Shown here one piece after another: positions 1-6,270 of a stretch of DNA of 7,948 bases (positions are counted from its first letter, which is position 1; every line of letters begins with the position of its first letter). The DNA comes from JBKQHQ01 sp052148715 (GTDB lineage: Bacteria > Pseudomonadota > Alphaproteobacteria > Rhizobiales > Xanthobacteraceae): assembly GCA_052148715.1 (NCBI GenBank), contig JBKQHQ010000228.1, positions 1-7,948 on the forward strand. The letters are read 5' to 3'. The position numbers and the translations under genes were made by a program. Under the pieces are notes generated by a model. It worked only from the letters and a program-made list of their open reading frames with translations. It searched no databases and was not told the origin of the DNA.

Positions 1-296
1 CCGACGTGATCATCGTCGCCGATGCCGGCGACTTCGTCTTTCATGACTGCGCCTACGAGGAGCTGCTGCAGGCGCTGGGCCCGATCAACGACGACGCCAG
101 CGTCCCCTGGACCATGTTCAACGACGACGTCTCCATGGGGTTCTTCGACGTCTACGATCAGTACCTGCTGAACATTCTCTATGATCCGCGGGTGCGGCCG
201 GGCATGACGGCCAAAGAAGTGCGCGCTGTGTTGCCCGAGGTCCTGCCGGCCGTCCGCGCCTGGATCGCCGGCATCAACGGGCTTTCCCAACAGTAG
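1..296 (+). CDS. DUF2927 domain protein, C-terminal part (5' end outside window)
   Basis: The frame is open to the left edge (GAC at 3-5 precedes the first possible GTG at 6), so this is the last ~98 codons of a longer gene and GTG-6 is probably internal. It ends in TAG at 294-296. The visible part matches my memory of DUF2927: an acidic-Cys segment (HDCAYEELLQALG), an ND pair (GPINDD), FNDD, then DQYLLNILYDPRVRPGM, the family's most recognisable stretch. The rest is helical and ends in AWIAGINGLSQQ. DUF2927 proteins are of unknown function, are frequent in Alphaproteobacteria and are often secreted or lipoproteins. The N-terminus that would show a signal peptide is missing here. The gene converges on the glutathionyl-hydroquinone reductase gene 72 bp downstream, with no evident functional link. 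The family call is from motif memory, not a profile search. Confidence 0.75.
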   Translation, partial: DVIIVADAGDFVFHDCAYEELLQALGPINDDASVPWTMFNDDVSMGFFDVYDQYLLNILYDPRVRPGMTAKEVRAVLPEVLPAVRAWIAGINGLSQQ

Positions 297-319
297 GCCT
301 CTGGCGCTCACCTGGGCCG

Positions 320-359
320 CCACCGCACGGTTGAATCACGGTGGACGAGGTATTCGTCC
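320..359. terminator. Hairpin in the convergent gap, possible bidirectional terminator
   Basis: Two stem options overlap between the convergent stop codons. One is GGACGA (343-348) with TCGTCC (354-359) around a 5-nt loop. The other is CCACCG (320-325) with CGGTGG (339-344) around 13 nt. They share bases 343-344, so only one can form fully. Neither is followed by a clear T-run on either strand, so this would be an atypical intrinsic terminator. The call rests on location and stem quality. Confidence 0.4.
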
Positions 360-368
360 GGCAGTCGG

Positions 369-1361
369 TCACGACCGCTCGAATCGCCCGCGATCGTGCG
401 GCGCCGCAAAGTTCGTCTCCGGCCCGAGCGGCACGATGCGGGTCGGGTTGATGGCGGTCATGCTCATATAATAGTGCCGTTTGATGTGATCCATATTCAC
501 GGTGTCGGAGATCCCGGGCACCTGATAAAGGTCACGCAGGTAATTCGACAGGTTGGGATAGTCGAGGATCCGGCGCAGGTTGCATTTGAAGTGACTGTAA
601 TAGACGGCGTCGAACCGTACGAGCGTGGTGAACAGGCGCCAATCGGCCTCGGTCAAGCGTGCACCGACGAGAAACCGCTGGCGCGACAGCCGCTCCTCGA
701 GCCAGTCCAGCGCGGCGAACACGGCGCGGAAGCCCTCTTCGTAGGCATCCTGCGTCGTGGCGAACCCGGCCCGGTAGACGCCGATATTCACGTCCTTGAA
801 CACGCGCGCGTTGGTGTGATCGATCTCCCCGCGCAGGTCCGGCGGATAATAATCGGCCCGGTCGTCGGTGCAGGAGGCGAACGCCGAATTGAGCATGCGG
901 ATGATCTCCGGCGACTCGTTATTGACGATGGTGCGCCGCTTGATGTCCCACAGGACCGGCACCGAGACGCGGCCAGTGTAGCGCGGATCGGCGAGCAGAT
1001 AGATCTCCCCGAGGCGTTTCTTGCCGTTGATCGTGTCCGCAATCGTGCCGGGTCCGGAGCCGAACTCCCAGCCTTGCTCGCCCATTACCGGCTCGAGGAT
1101 CGACATCGAGATCACGCTCTCGAGCTTCTTGAGCTTGCGGAAAATCACCGTGCGGTGCGCAAACGGGCACGCGAGCGAGACGTAGAGGTGATAGCGCCCT
1201 CGCTCGGCCGCAAAGCCGCCCTCGCCCGACGGCCCGGGGCTTCCGTCCGGCGTAACCCAATTGCGGAAAACCGGGTCGGTCGGCACAAAGCGACCCCCGG
1301 CTGCGGCGGTGTCGTACCATTGACTGTGCCACACGCCGTCGACAAACAGCCCATGCGCCAT
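369..1361 (-). CDS. yqjG: Glutathionyl-hydroquinone reductase (Xi-class GST, YqjG/PcpF family)
   Basis: This 330-aa protein has the normal family length. Xi-class enzymes reductively remove glutathione from glutathionyl-hydroquinones in the cytoplasm, through a cysteine that forms a mixed disulfide with GSH. The N-terminal thioredoxin-like domain carries SLACPFAHR (62-70). Cys65 is the expected catalytic residue; the usual motif is CPWAHR, so Phe replaces Trp. VPVLWD (135-140) and TIVNNESPEIIRMLNS (144-159) give the cis-proline and the GSH gamma-Glu-binding Glu-Ser. The helical C-terminal domain has NIGVYRAGFATTQ (192-204), LTEADWRLFTTLVRFD (236-251), YYSHFKCN and the end motif INPTRIVPLGP (305-315). 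The ATG start is supported by GGAGGAGGA at 1367-1375 (RNA sense), 5 nt upstream. One oddity is YYMSM (297-301), where I expect Y-x-S-H. It is probably monocistronic. Its leader holds a strong inverted repeat (1409-1439). The family call is secure; the physiological quinone is unknown. Confidence 0.95.
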   Translation of the reverse strand: MAHGLFVDGVWHSQWYDTAAAGGRFVPTDPVFRNWVTPDGSPGPSGEGGFAAERGRYHLYVSLACPFAHRTVIFRKLKKLESVISMSILEPVMGEQGWEFGSGPGTIADTINGKKRLGEIYLLADPRYTGRVSVPVLWDIKRRTIVNNESPEIIRMLNSAFASCTDDRADYYPPDLRGEIDHTNARVFKDVNIGVYRAGFATTQDAYEEGFRAVFAALDWLEERLSRQRFLVGARLTEADWRLFTTLVRFDAVYYSHFKCNLRRILDYPNLSNYLRDLYQVPGISDTVNMDHIKRHYYMSMTAINPTRIVPLGPETNFAAPHDRGRFERS

Positions 1362-1408
1362 CGCTATCCTCCTCCACCAGTCAACTCATAGGCCCTGGGG
1401 AGCCAAGC

Positions 1409-1446
1409 CATCGCTGGCCCTTCCCTAGGTCCAGCGATGTATCGCT
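1409..1446. promoter_or_regulatory. Nested inverted repeats in the leader of the hydroquinone reductase gene
   Basis: CATCGCTGG (1409-1417) and CCAGCGATG (1431-1439) form a perfect 9-bp inverted repeat with a 13-nt spacer. Two further pairs (CC 1419-1420 with GG 1428-1429) extend the stem past one mismatch, leaving a 7-nt loop. Its second arm also takes part in a 14-bp palindrome, AGCGAT-GT-ATCGCT (1433-1446), so AGCGAT can pair with either flanking ATCGCT but not both. The element starts 48 bp upstream of the reductase ATG at 1361. It could be a dimeric regulator's operator, an mRNA leader structure with two alternative folds, or a terminator. No T-run follows, so a terminator is least likely. 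The repeat is read directly; the role is inferred. Confidence 0.5.
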
Positions 1447-1488
1447 TTCTCGAATGCGCAGCGAGTCGGTAAATGACCCTGTGCCGTG

Positions 1489-1511
1489 GAGACCGTGAGA
1501 GATCAGGTCTC
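1489..1511. repeat. 6-bp inverted repeat GAGACC-N11-GGTCTC
   Basis: This imperfectly spaced dyad lies about 130 bp upstream of the hydroquinone reductase start, in the same 262-bp gap as the stronger 1409-1446 element. The half-sites are perfect over 6 bp with an 11-bp spacer, a geometry compatible with a dimeric regulator, but arms this short can arise by chance. The rest of the gap (1512-1623) contains no credible gene. A loose 7-bp inverted repeat, TATTCCG (1569-1575) with CGGAATA (1617-1623), abuts the WS/DGAT stop codon. Confidence 0.25.
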
Positions 1512-1623
1512 GATGCGTGAGCCTGGCACCGGTCTTTGTCGAGGCGGCAGGCCGTGGATGGGCGACCATATTCCGGGACGACATCGTTCGGACTTTTGGG
1601 GCGACGGCAATGACGACGGAATA

Positions 1624-3144
1624 CTAGCTTGCGGCGCGAGCCCGGTTAGCGGGCCGCTTGGCGCGAGGCCGGGGTTTCGTCCTTTTGGCGCGGGTGGAGG
1701 CGCGCGGCGCGCTTTCGACGCCTTGCGTAGGCTCCGCGTCCTCGGTGCTCAGGAGGACATGATAGAGCAGTTTTTCGAACTCCGGCTTGAAGCGGGCAAT
1801 GATCGACTCGGGATCGGGCACCATAGCCGCGTCGGAAATGAGTCCGAACTGGACCTGCCCGTTGAACGACAGAATCGAAATCCCCATGCCGACGTCGTGG
1901 CCCTGAGGAACCCAGAACATGATCTGCTTCACCTCAGCGCCCGCGAGGTAGAGCGCTCGCGGCGGGCCGGGCACGTTGGTCATCACCGCGCTCGCGCGGC
2001 TCAGCAGGAGATCGAACAATCGGTCCTGCACAAGCTTTGGGGCATAGCCGAGGGCGACGAGGAGCCCGAGCGTCACCGACGGCTCATAGGACTTCTTCAA
2101 CTCCTCCATGCGCCGGCGTACCTCATAAAGCCGCTCCAGCGCGTTTTCCACGCCCACCGGCAGTTCGACCGCAAGCACGCCGAAACGGTTTCCCAGCTCC
2201 TGCTTGCTTTCCGGAGCCCGCAAATTGATCGGCACGAGGGCACGTACCTCAACGCCCTTCGTGTCGTCCCCTTTTTCCTTCAGGTATCCGTTGAGCGCGC
2301 CGGCAACAGAGGCAAGCAGCACGTCGTTCACCGAGCAGCCCAGCGCGTGGCTCACGGCCTTCACCTCGGGAAGAGGAATTGGATCGGTCCAAGCCACCCG
2401 CTTGTCTCCCGACGGCGTGCCCTTGAACCGGGTGGCGCTGTCCATCGGCATGAAAAGGATCCATCCGAGCTCCGTCGCAACGCCCGCCCCGTCGCGCAGA
2501 TAGGTCAGCGCTTTGGTGGGGTGCGCGGCGAGCCCGAGAATGGTTTGTAGCGCCTGGTCGGAAAGGCGTCGCCCGGTGCCCACCACCTGGCCCGCGAGAT
2601 CGACGATCTCGCGGACCGGGAACCCGAGCCCTTCGTTATCAGCCGGGGCCACGGAGGGGGGTCCGCCGCCTGTTTCCGGAGCGTCGGGGCGCTCGTCGGT
2701 GAGCGACAGCATGACGCCGACGAGCGCGATCCCGTCGGCGATGGCATGATGGATTCGATTGACCAGAGCCACGCCGCCTTCGTAGCCCTCGACGATGTGA
2801 TAGTCCCACAGCGGATGCAGCTTATCGAGCGCCCGGCCGGCTAGATCGGCGACGAATGCTTCGAGCTCTCTGCGCCCGCCGGATCCAGGAAGACGGACCC
2901 GTTTGATGTGGTGCGCGATATCGAAATTGGCATCGTCACACCACCACGGCCCGGTCGCACGGAATTCCACGCGTTGGCGGAAACGGCGAAAAGCCAGAAT
3001 TCGCTCGGCAAGGGTCCGCTCGAGCCGCGCGATATCCACGGGCCCGGCCAGCATCAATACGCCGATGATGACCATCCGGTTGGTCGGCCGATCGAGGCGC
3101 AGCCACGTGGTGTCGACCGGGTCCATGCGTTCGCTGCGTGCCAC
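1624..3144 (-). CDS. Wax ester synthase / diacylglycerol O-acyltransferase (WS/DGAT family)
   Basis: With the GTG start at 3142-3144 the protein has 506 aa. WS/DGAT enzymes transfer acyl groups from acyl-CoA to long-chain alcohols or diacylglycerol, giving wax esters or triacylglycerol at the membrane or lipid-droplet surface. The catalytic HHxxxDG motif is HHAIADG (132-138), the same position as in Acinetobacter AtfA as I recall it. Other family marks are RMDPVDTTWLRLD near the N-terminus, PLWD (111-114), ND (273-274) in SVNDVLLASVAGAL, VPINLR (304-309), GNRFG (318-322) and TNVPGPP (389-395). The start fits the typical MARxERMxPVD opening and has AAGGAA 7 nt upstream; the longer GTG at 3192 has no such site. 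Residues ~481-506 form a Lys/Arg/Pro/Ala tail with 11 basic residues, beyond the enzymatic core and probably disordered. The gene is divergent from the HMG-CoA reductase-like gene across 128 bp. Family is sure; wax versus triacylglycerol preference cannot be read from sequence. Confidence 0.95.
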   Translation of the reverse strand: MARSERMDPVDTTWLRLDRPTNRMVIIGVLMLAGPVDIARLERTLAERILAFRRFRQRVEFRATGPWWCDDANFDIAHHIKRVRLPGSGGRRELEAFVADLAGRALDKLHPLWDYHIVEGYEGGVALVNRIHHAIADGIALVGVMLSLTDERPDAPETGGGPPSVAPADNEGLGFPVREIVDLAGQVVGTGRRLSDQALQTILGLAAHPTKALTYLRDGAGVATELGWILFMPMDSATRFKGTPSGDKRVAWTDPIPLPEVKAVSHALGCSVNDVLLASVAGALNGYLKEKGDDTKGVEVRALVPINLRAPESKQELGNRFGVLAVELPVGVENALERLYEVRRRMEELKKSYEPSVTLGLLVALGYAPKLVQDRLFDLLLSRASAVMTNVPGPPRALYLAGAEVKQIMFWVPQGHDVGMGISILSFNGQVQFGLISDAAMVPDPESIIARFKPEFEKLLYHVLLSTEDAEPTQGVESAPRASTRAKRTKPRPRAKRPANRARAAS

Positions 3145-3151
3145 GGGGCGT

Positions 3152-3157
3152 TTCCTT
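3152..3157 (-). promoter_or_regulatory. Ribosome-binding site that sets the WS/DGAT GTG start
   Basis: On the minus strand AAGGAA lies 7 nt before the GTG at 3144-3142. The resulting N-terminus, (f)M-A-R-S-E-R-M-D-P-V-D, matches the family's usual opening. The alternative upstream GTG (3192-3190) has no purine-rich site before it and would add 16 residues not typical of the family. Confidence 0.7.
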
Positions 3158-3260
3158 TGGTTTTTAGACGTTGCAAATGTGGGGCCGGGCACGAAGGCCG
3201 GCTTTGACTTTTCTCAATGCCGAGGCTCCGAAAATGAGCGGAGTGGTACAGAGCCGAAGA

Positions 3261-3265
3261 AGGAG
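3261..3265 (+). promoter_or_regulatory. Ribosome-binding site that sets the HMG-CoA reductase-like start
   Basis: AGGAG lies 7 nt before the ATG at 3273-3275. The in-frame ATG at 3171 would add 34 residues (Arg-rich, unlike the family) and would run across the divergent region toward the WS/DGAT start. The 3273 start, beginning MSETGPAIRR, is therefore preferred. Confidence 0.75.
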
Positions 3266-3272
3266 AGAGGCA

Positions 3273-4499
3273 ATGTCCGAGACCGGGCCGGCGATCCGAC
3301 GATCGGCAATTCCGCGTGAGGCGATTCCGCGCGATAAGGGTAACGATTATACGAATGAGAGCGCCGCGATGCGGCGCGAGTTCATCCGCGAGCAGACCGG
3401 CGCGGACCTGTCACACGTGGCAAGATATTCGTTTGATCCTTCGATCCTGCAAGGAAACATCGAAAACTTCATCGGGGTGGCACAAGTGCCGATCGGCGTC
3501 GCCGGTCCGCTTCGAATCAACGGGGAACATGCGCAAGGAGATTTTTTTGTCCCTCTCGCGACCACCGAGGGCACGCTGGTGGCGAGCTATAACCGGGGGA
3601 TGCGGCTGTTGACCGAATGCGGCGGGGTGAAGACCGCCGTCATCGAGCAATACATGCAACGCTCACCTGTCTTCATATTGGAGGATGCCGCACACGCCCG
3701 CGAGTTCGGCCACTGGATCGACGAGAATTTTTCAAGGATCAAGCAGCAGGCGGAAACAACGACGCGAATCGGCAAGCTGGTCAAGATACAGCAATTCTCC
3801 ATCGGACCGCTGCGCCATCTGCGGTTCAACTATACGACCGGCGATGCGGCCGGGCAGAACATGGTCGGCAAGGCAACCCTCGCGGCTTGTGAATGGATCA
3901 AGCAGAGCTATCCCGGCGGCGCAAAATACGTTCTGTCCGGGAACATGGACACCGACAAGAAGCATTCCCGGATCAACATGCTTCTCACTCGCGGCCGGCG
4001 CGTGGTCGCGGAGGCGGTCGTGCGGAATGACATTCTGAAGGAGCTCATGGGCGTCGATGCGAAGGAGCTGTTCCAGGCCCGCCAGATCTCGACGACTGGC
4101 GCCTTTCTCGCCGGGTCGGCGAACAATAGCGCGCATGCTCCCAATGGTCTCACCGCGATGTTTATCGCGACCGGCCAGGACGTGGCCGATATTTCCGAGT
4201 CGCAGGCCGCGGTCACCTACTCTCAGCTGCTGGACAATGGGGACTACTATTGGTCGGTGACCTTGACTTCGCTCATTGTCGGCACGATCGGCGGCGGGAC
4301 GGGCCTCGCGACGCAGCGAGAGTGTCTGGAAATGCTTGGCTGCCGTGGCCAAGGCAAAGCCGACAAATTTGCGGAGATCTGTGCGGCCGTGGCACTCGCC
4401 GGCGAGGCGTCTCTGGCCGGCGCGGTGCTGCGCGGGGATTGGGTATCAAGCCATGACCGGCTGGGACGTCATCACCCGCAGGCAGCGGTCACCGCCTGA
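3273..4499 (+). CDS. HMG-CoA reductase family protein, class I-type, divergent
   Basis: The 408-aa protein corresponds to the soluble catalytic domain, with no membrane anchor. HMG-CoA reductase converts HMG-CoA to mevalonate and CoA with 2 NADPH. Class I features seen are NFIGVAQVPIGVAGPL (65-80), ATTEG (96-100), DAAGQNM (191-197; human DAMGMNM, NADPH site), SGNMDTDKK (222-230), GQD (301-303) and GTIGGGT (337-343). By alignment from memory to the human enzyme, the catalytic set is E99, K229, D303 and H394 (SSHDRLGR near the C-terminus), all present. R130, S222, D228, K230, H288 and N291 also match HMG contacts. In contrast, human K735, which binds the HMG carboxylate, falls at Ile272 (RQISTTGAFLAGS), and the loop before H288 is one residue shorter. 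The enzyme may therefore be a true but divergent reductase or act on another acyl-CoA. No other mevalonate-pathway gene is in view. It is divergent from WS/DGAT and convergent with the hydrolase gene. Family is near certain; substrate is not. Confidence 0.92.
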   Translation: MSETGPAIRRSAIPREAIPRDKGNDYTNESAAMRREFIREQTGADLSHVARYSFDPSILQGNIENFIGVAQVPIGVAGPLRINGEHAQGDFFVPLATTEGTLVASYNRGMRLLTECGGVKTAVIEQYMQRSPVFILEDAAHAREFGHWIDENFSRIKQQAETTTRIGKLVKIQQFSIGPLRHLRFNYTTGDAAGQNMVGKATLAACEWIKQSYPGGAKYVLSGNMDTDKKHSRINMLLTRGRRVVAEAVVRNDILKELMGVDAKELFQARQISTTGAFLAGSANNSAHAPNGLTAMFIATGQDVADISESQAAVTYSQLLDNGDYYWSVTLTSLIVGTIGGGTGLATQRECLEMLGCRGQGKADKFAEICAAVALAGEASLAGAVLRGDWVSSHDRLGRHHPQAAVTA

Positions 4500-4543
4500 G
4501 ATCATTGCCGCGTCGCAACGAGTCTCGGCCTCTCACTCGCCAA

Positions 4544-4561
4544 GCTCCGCGAATGCGGAGC
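4544..4561. terminator. Perfect 7-bp hairpin, possible bidirectional terminator
   Basis: GCTCCGC (4544-4550) pairs with GCGGAGC (4555-4561) around the tetraloop GAAT. It lies 44 nt past the HMG-CoA reductase-like stop and 55 nt past the convergent hydrolase stop, the expected place for a shared terminator. No T-run follows on either strand, so efficiency is uncertain. Confidence 0.5.
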
Positions 4562-4616
4562 ACCCAATACGCCGTGCGCGAGCAGATGGAGTGAAGGCCG
4601 CGCCTCTTACTCCAAA

Positions 4617-5882
4617 TCAGTGGTTTCGCCTGCGCGGGCGACGACGACGATAAACATTAGGCACGGGCGGGCCGGAAGTTGCTCCGAGCCAAGTCCTGAT
4701 CTGCTCATACACTTCCGGCCGATCGAGCAGCTCCAAGTGGTTCATCGCAGTGCCGATCCATTGCCGGGACTCGGCAAAGGACAAGGCCAAGTGCGGTTCC
4801 TTATGGTGCCCCAGCGCGCTGCTCACCGGCACGACGCCGTCGCCGAGGACCCGGTCATGCAGGTCGCCGACCCGATCGCCGGTCGTTGCGGCGATGGCGA
4901 AGCATTGCACGCGCTCCGGGAGAGGCACGGCCTGCCGCGCGTCCTCCCTATGCTCGAAGCGATCACGGCCCTCCCAATCCTGGTCGAGTAGATTGCCGTG
5001 GCGAAGGTCGGTGATGCCGGCGCTGCGAATCCTGCCCAAATGCGTGAAGGCCGCAGTGTACGGGATTCTTCCAAGAGCCAGATCGACCCACTGGCCGCCG
5101 CGCTCCAGCGGTGCGCCGTGGTGCGGCGTGCCAAGGAACACGAGCTTCTCGAGACGCCGCGGCCACTCATGCCCGGCGACGGCGCCGTAGTGGTATGCGC
5201 TGCGCGACACCAGCCCGCCCATGCTGTGCCCAATGATGATCACTTCCTCCACCGGCACCGGCCACTGCGCGAGCAGAGCGTCGAGCAACTCGGCAAAGGC
5301 CCGTCCATTGATCGAAATATGCAGGCCGGTGTTGTAGTTCAGATAAACCGGCGTGTAGCCGAGGTCGCGGGCCAGCGCGGCACCATGATCATGCCCCTTG
5401 CGGTTCCAGTGCCGGTGGTTCAGGGCCAGGCCGTGCACCAGCACGGCCACCCGACCGCTCGGCCGGGAGATGCTGGCCGCGAGATTCTCCGCGTCCAGCC
5501 GCAAGGGCTGCCCCTCGTGGCGCAGGTGCATCGGAATCGCCAACGGATTGCCCGTCGCGACCAAATGGTCGCCCAGCACGCCGTTTAGCGCCGCAACCAC
5601 CGCCTCGCGGCCGTGCGAGGGGTTTGCCTCGCCGAGCAAGGGACCGAGCTGCGCGAGAACGGCGTCGATTCCCCCGCCCGCCAGTCCGATCGCGCCGCGG
5701 ACGCTCCGATAGACCAGTCCCGTAATCCCGCTCGTCGGTCCTCGCGACGGGGTCCCGCGCCAGCCTGGCCGACGAGCAATGTTGTGGTGCATGGTTTCGA
5801 CCAAGCCGACCAGCCCCCCGGCGGCGTCGAACGCCAGCCTGCTGTAGCCGCGAAGCTCCGATGAGGAAACCGCATTGGTCAT
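4617..5882 (-). CDS. Alpha/beta-hydrolase, lipase/esterase-like (PGAP1-like fold)
   Basis: The 421-aa protein has a helical N-terminal region of ~140 residues with no motif I can name, then an alpha/beta-hydrolase core. VAVLVHGLALNHRHW (145-159) is the oxyanion-hole strand. IIIGHSMGGLVSRSAYHYG (215-233) carries the nucleophile elbow with Ser220. LVFLGTPHHGAPLERGG follows (247-263), a motif shared with PGAP1-like and triacylglycerol lipases. GDGVVPVSSALG (347-358) gives the probable acid Asp348, and MNHLELLD (380-387) the probable catalytic His382. The triad is therefore complete and the protein should be an active ester hydrolase, though its substrate is unknown. I see no signal peptide, so it is likely cytoplasmic or peripherally membrane-bound. 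It ends in an Arg-rich tail (411-421, seven Arg). The ATG at 5882 has AGGAG 8 nt upstream (5891-5895). Next to WS/DGAT and an acyl-CoA synthetase, a lipid-ester substrate is plausible but inferred. Confidence 0.9.
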   Translation of the reverse strand: MTNAVSSSELRGYSRLAFDAAGGLVGLVETMHHNIARRPGWRGTPSRGPTSGITGLVYRSVRGAIGLAGGGIDAVLAQLGPLLGEANPSHGREAVVAALNGVLGDHLVATGNPLAIPMHLRHEGQPLRLDAENLAASISRPSGRVAVLVHGLALNHRHWNRKGHDHGAALARDLGYTPVYLNYNTGLHISINGRAFAELLDALLAQWPVPVEEVIIIGHSMGGLVSRSAYHYGAVAGHEWPRRLEKLVFLGTPHHGAPLERGGQWVDLALGRIPYTAAFTHLGRIRSAGITDLRHGNLLDQDWEGRDRFEHREDARQAVPLPERVQCFAIAATTGDRVGDLHDRVLGDGVVPVSSALGHHKEPHLALSFAESRQWIGTAMNHLELLDRPEVYEQIRTWLGATSGPPVPNVYRRRRPRRRNH

Positions 5883-5931
5883 TGGACCTGCTCCTGTCCA
5901 AAGTCTGCGCGATCACGCTGCATCTGTGCAA

Positions 5932-5958
5932 GGCATAAAGCAACATAAAAACAATCAA
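5932..5958 (-). promoter_or_regulatory. Weak promoter candidate for the alpha/beta-hydrolase gene
   Basis: On the minus strand TTGATT (5958-5953) and TATGCC (5937-5932) are separated by 15 bp in the only clearly AT-rich stretch upstream of the hydrolase start, about 50 bp before its ATG. The spacer is shorter than ideal and the -10 is poor, so the call rests mainly on composition and position. Confidence 0.25.
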
Positions 5959-6270
5959 GGGCGTTGTTGGGTCGAACGCTGAAACCGCCAGGTCACTCCG
6001 TAGCCGCGAATTTTTCCCTATTCCGGCACCAGGCAGGGTTATTGCGGGCTGTCGCCGCGCACGAGACGCGGCAACCGCGGCAAGACGCCGCGCGGACGGC
6101 TGATCTTCGTCTTGGTCATCATCCAGCGATGCGGGGGGCCAGCCGCTTCACCTTACAGGCGTCAAGTATCAATTTACTGCTCTCTTTCCCGCTGGCACTT
6201 CAAAGAACTGGGCTTGATGCACGCGTACCATAGCATGACAGCATACAAGCGGGCTTGCCGCTTCGCGGTA

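Larger units (their letters stand above)
3145..3272. promoter_or_regulatory. Divergent promoter region between WS/DGAT and the HMG-CoA reductase-like gene
   Basis: This 128-bp region must carry start signals for both flanking genes unless they are transcribed from further away. TTGACT (3204-3209) is a good -35 hexamer for the plus-strand gene. However, the best -10-like string, GAAAAT (3230-3235), sits 20 bp away, which is too far for a normal sigma-70 promoter. A short dyad, GCCGG (3184-3188) with CCGGC (3198-3202), lies near the middle. I see no convincing minus-strand promoter. Shared regulation of the two genes is inferred from geometry only. Confidence 0.4.

Noticed and set aside
396..1391. 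Plus-strand 331-codon open frame antisense to the hydroquinone reductase
   Set aside because: It mirrors a secure gene in GC-rich DNA, its translation is rich in Arg/His/Val without family motifs, and no ribosome-binding site precedes it.
1381..1584. Minus-strand 67-codon frame in the gap upstream of the hydroquinone reductase
   Set aside because: No recognisable motif, no clear ribosome-binding site, and it runs through the inverted-repeat leader, which fits regulatory DNA better.
1486..2550. Plus-strand 354-codon open frame antisense to WS/DGAT
   Set aside because: It overlaps a secure WS/DGAT gene and its product has the low-complexity Arg/His/Gly composition of an antisense shadow.
3171..3272. 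34-residue N-terminal extension of the HMG-CoA reductase-like protein from ATG-3171
   Set aside because: No ribosome-binding site, Arg-rich sequence unlike the family, and it would consume the divergent promoter region; ATG-3273 has a good AGGAG.
3309..3343. Short tandem AIPRE/AIPRD repeat near the N-terminus of the HMG-CoA reductase-like protein
   Set aside because: Only two five-residue units; too short to call a repeat feature.
5959..5990. tRNA-like end (GGGTCGAAC followed by ACCGCCA)
   Set aside because: No matching acceptor strand, D-arm or anticodon arm can be placed in the preceding ~75 bases, and the T-arm does not pair properly.
5964..6233. Plus-strand 89-codon frame with a TTG start in the 468-bp gap
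   Set aside because: Rare start codon, weak purine context, no recognisable domain and uneven composition; not enough support for a gene.
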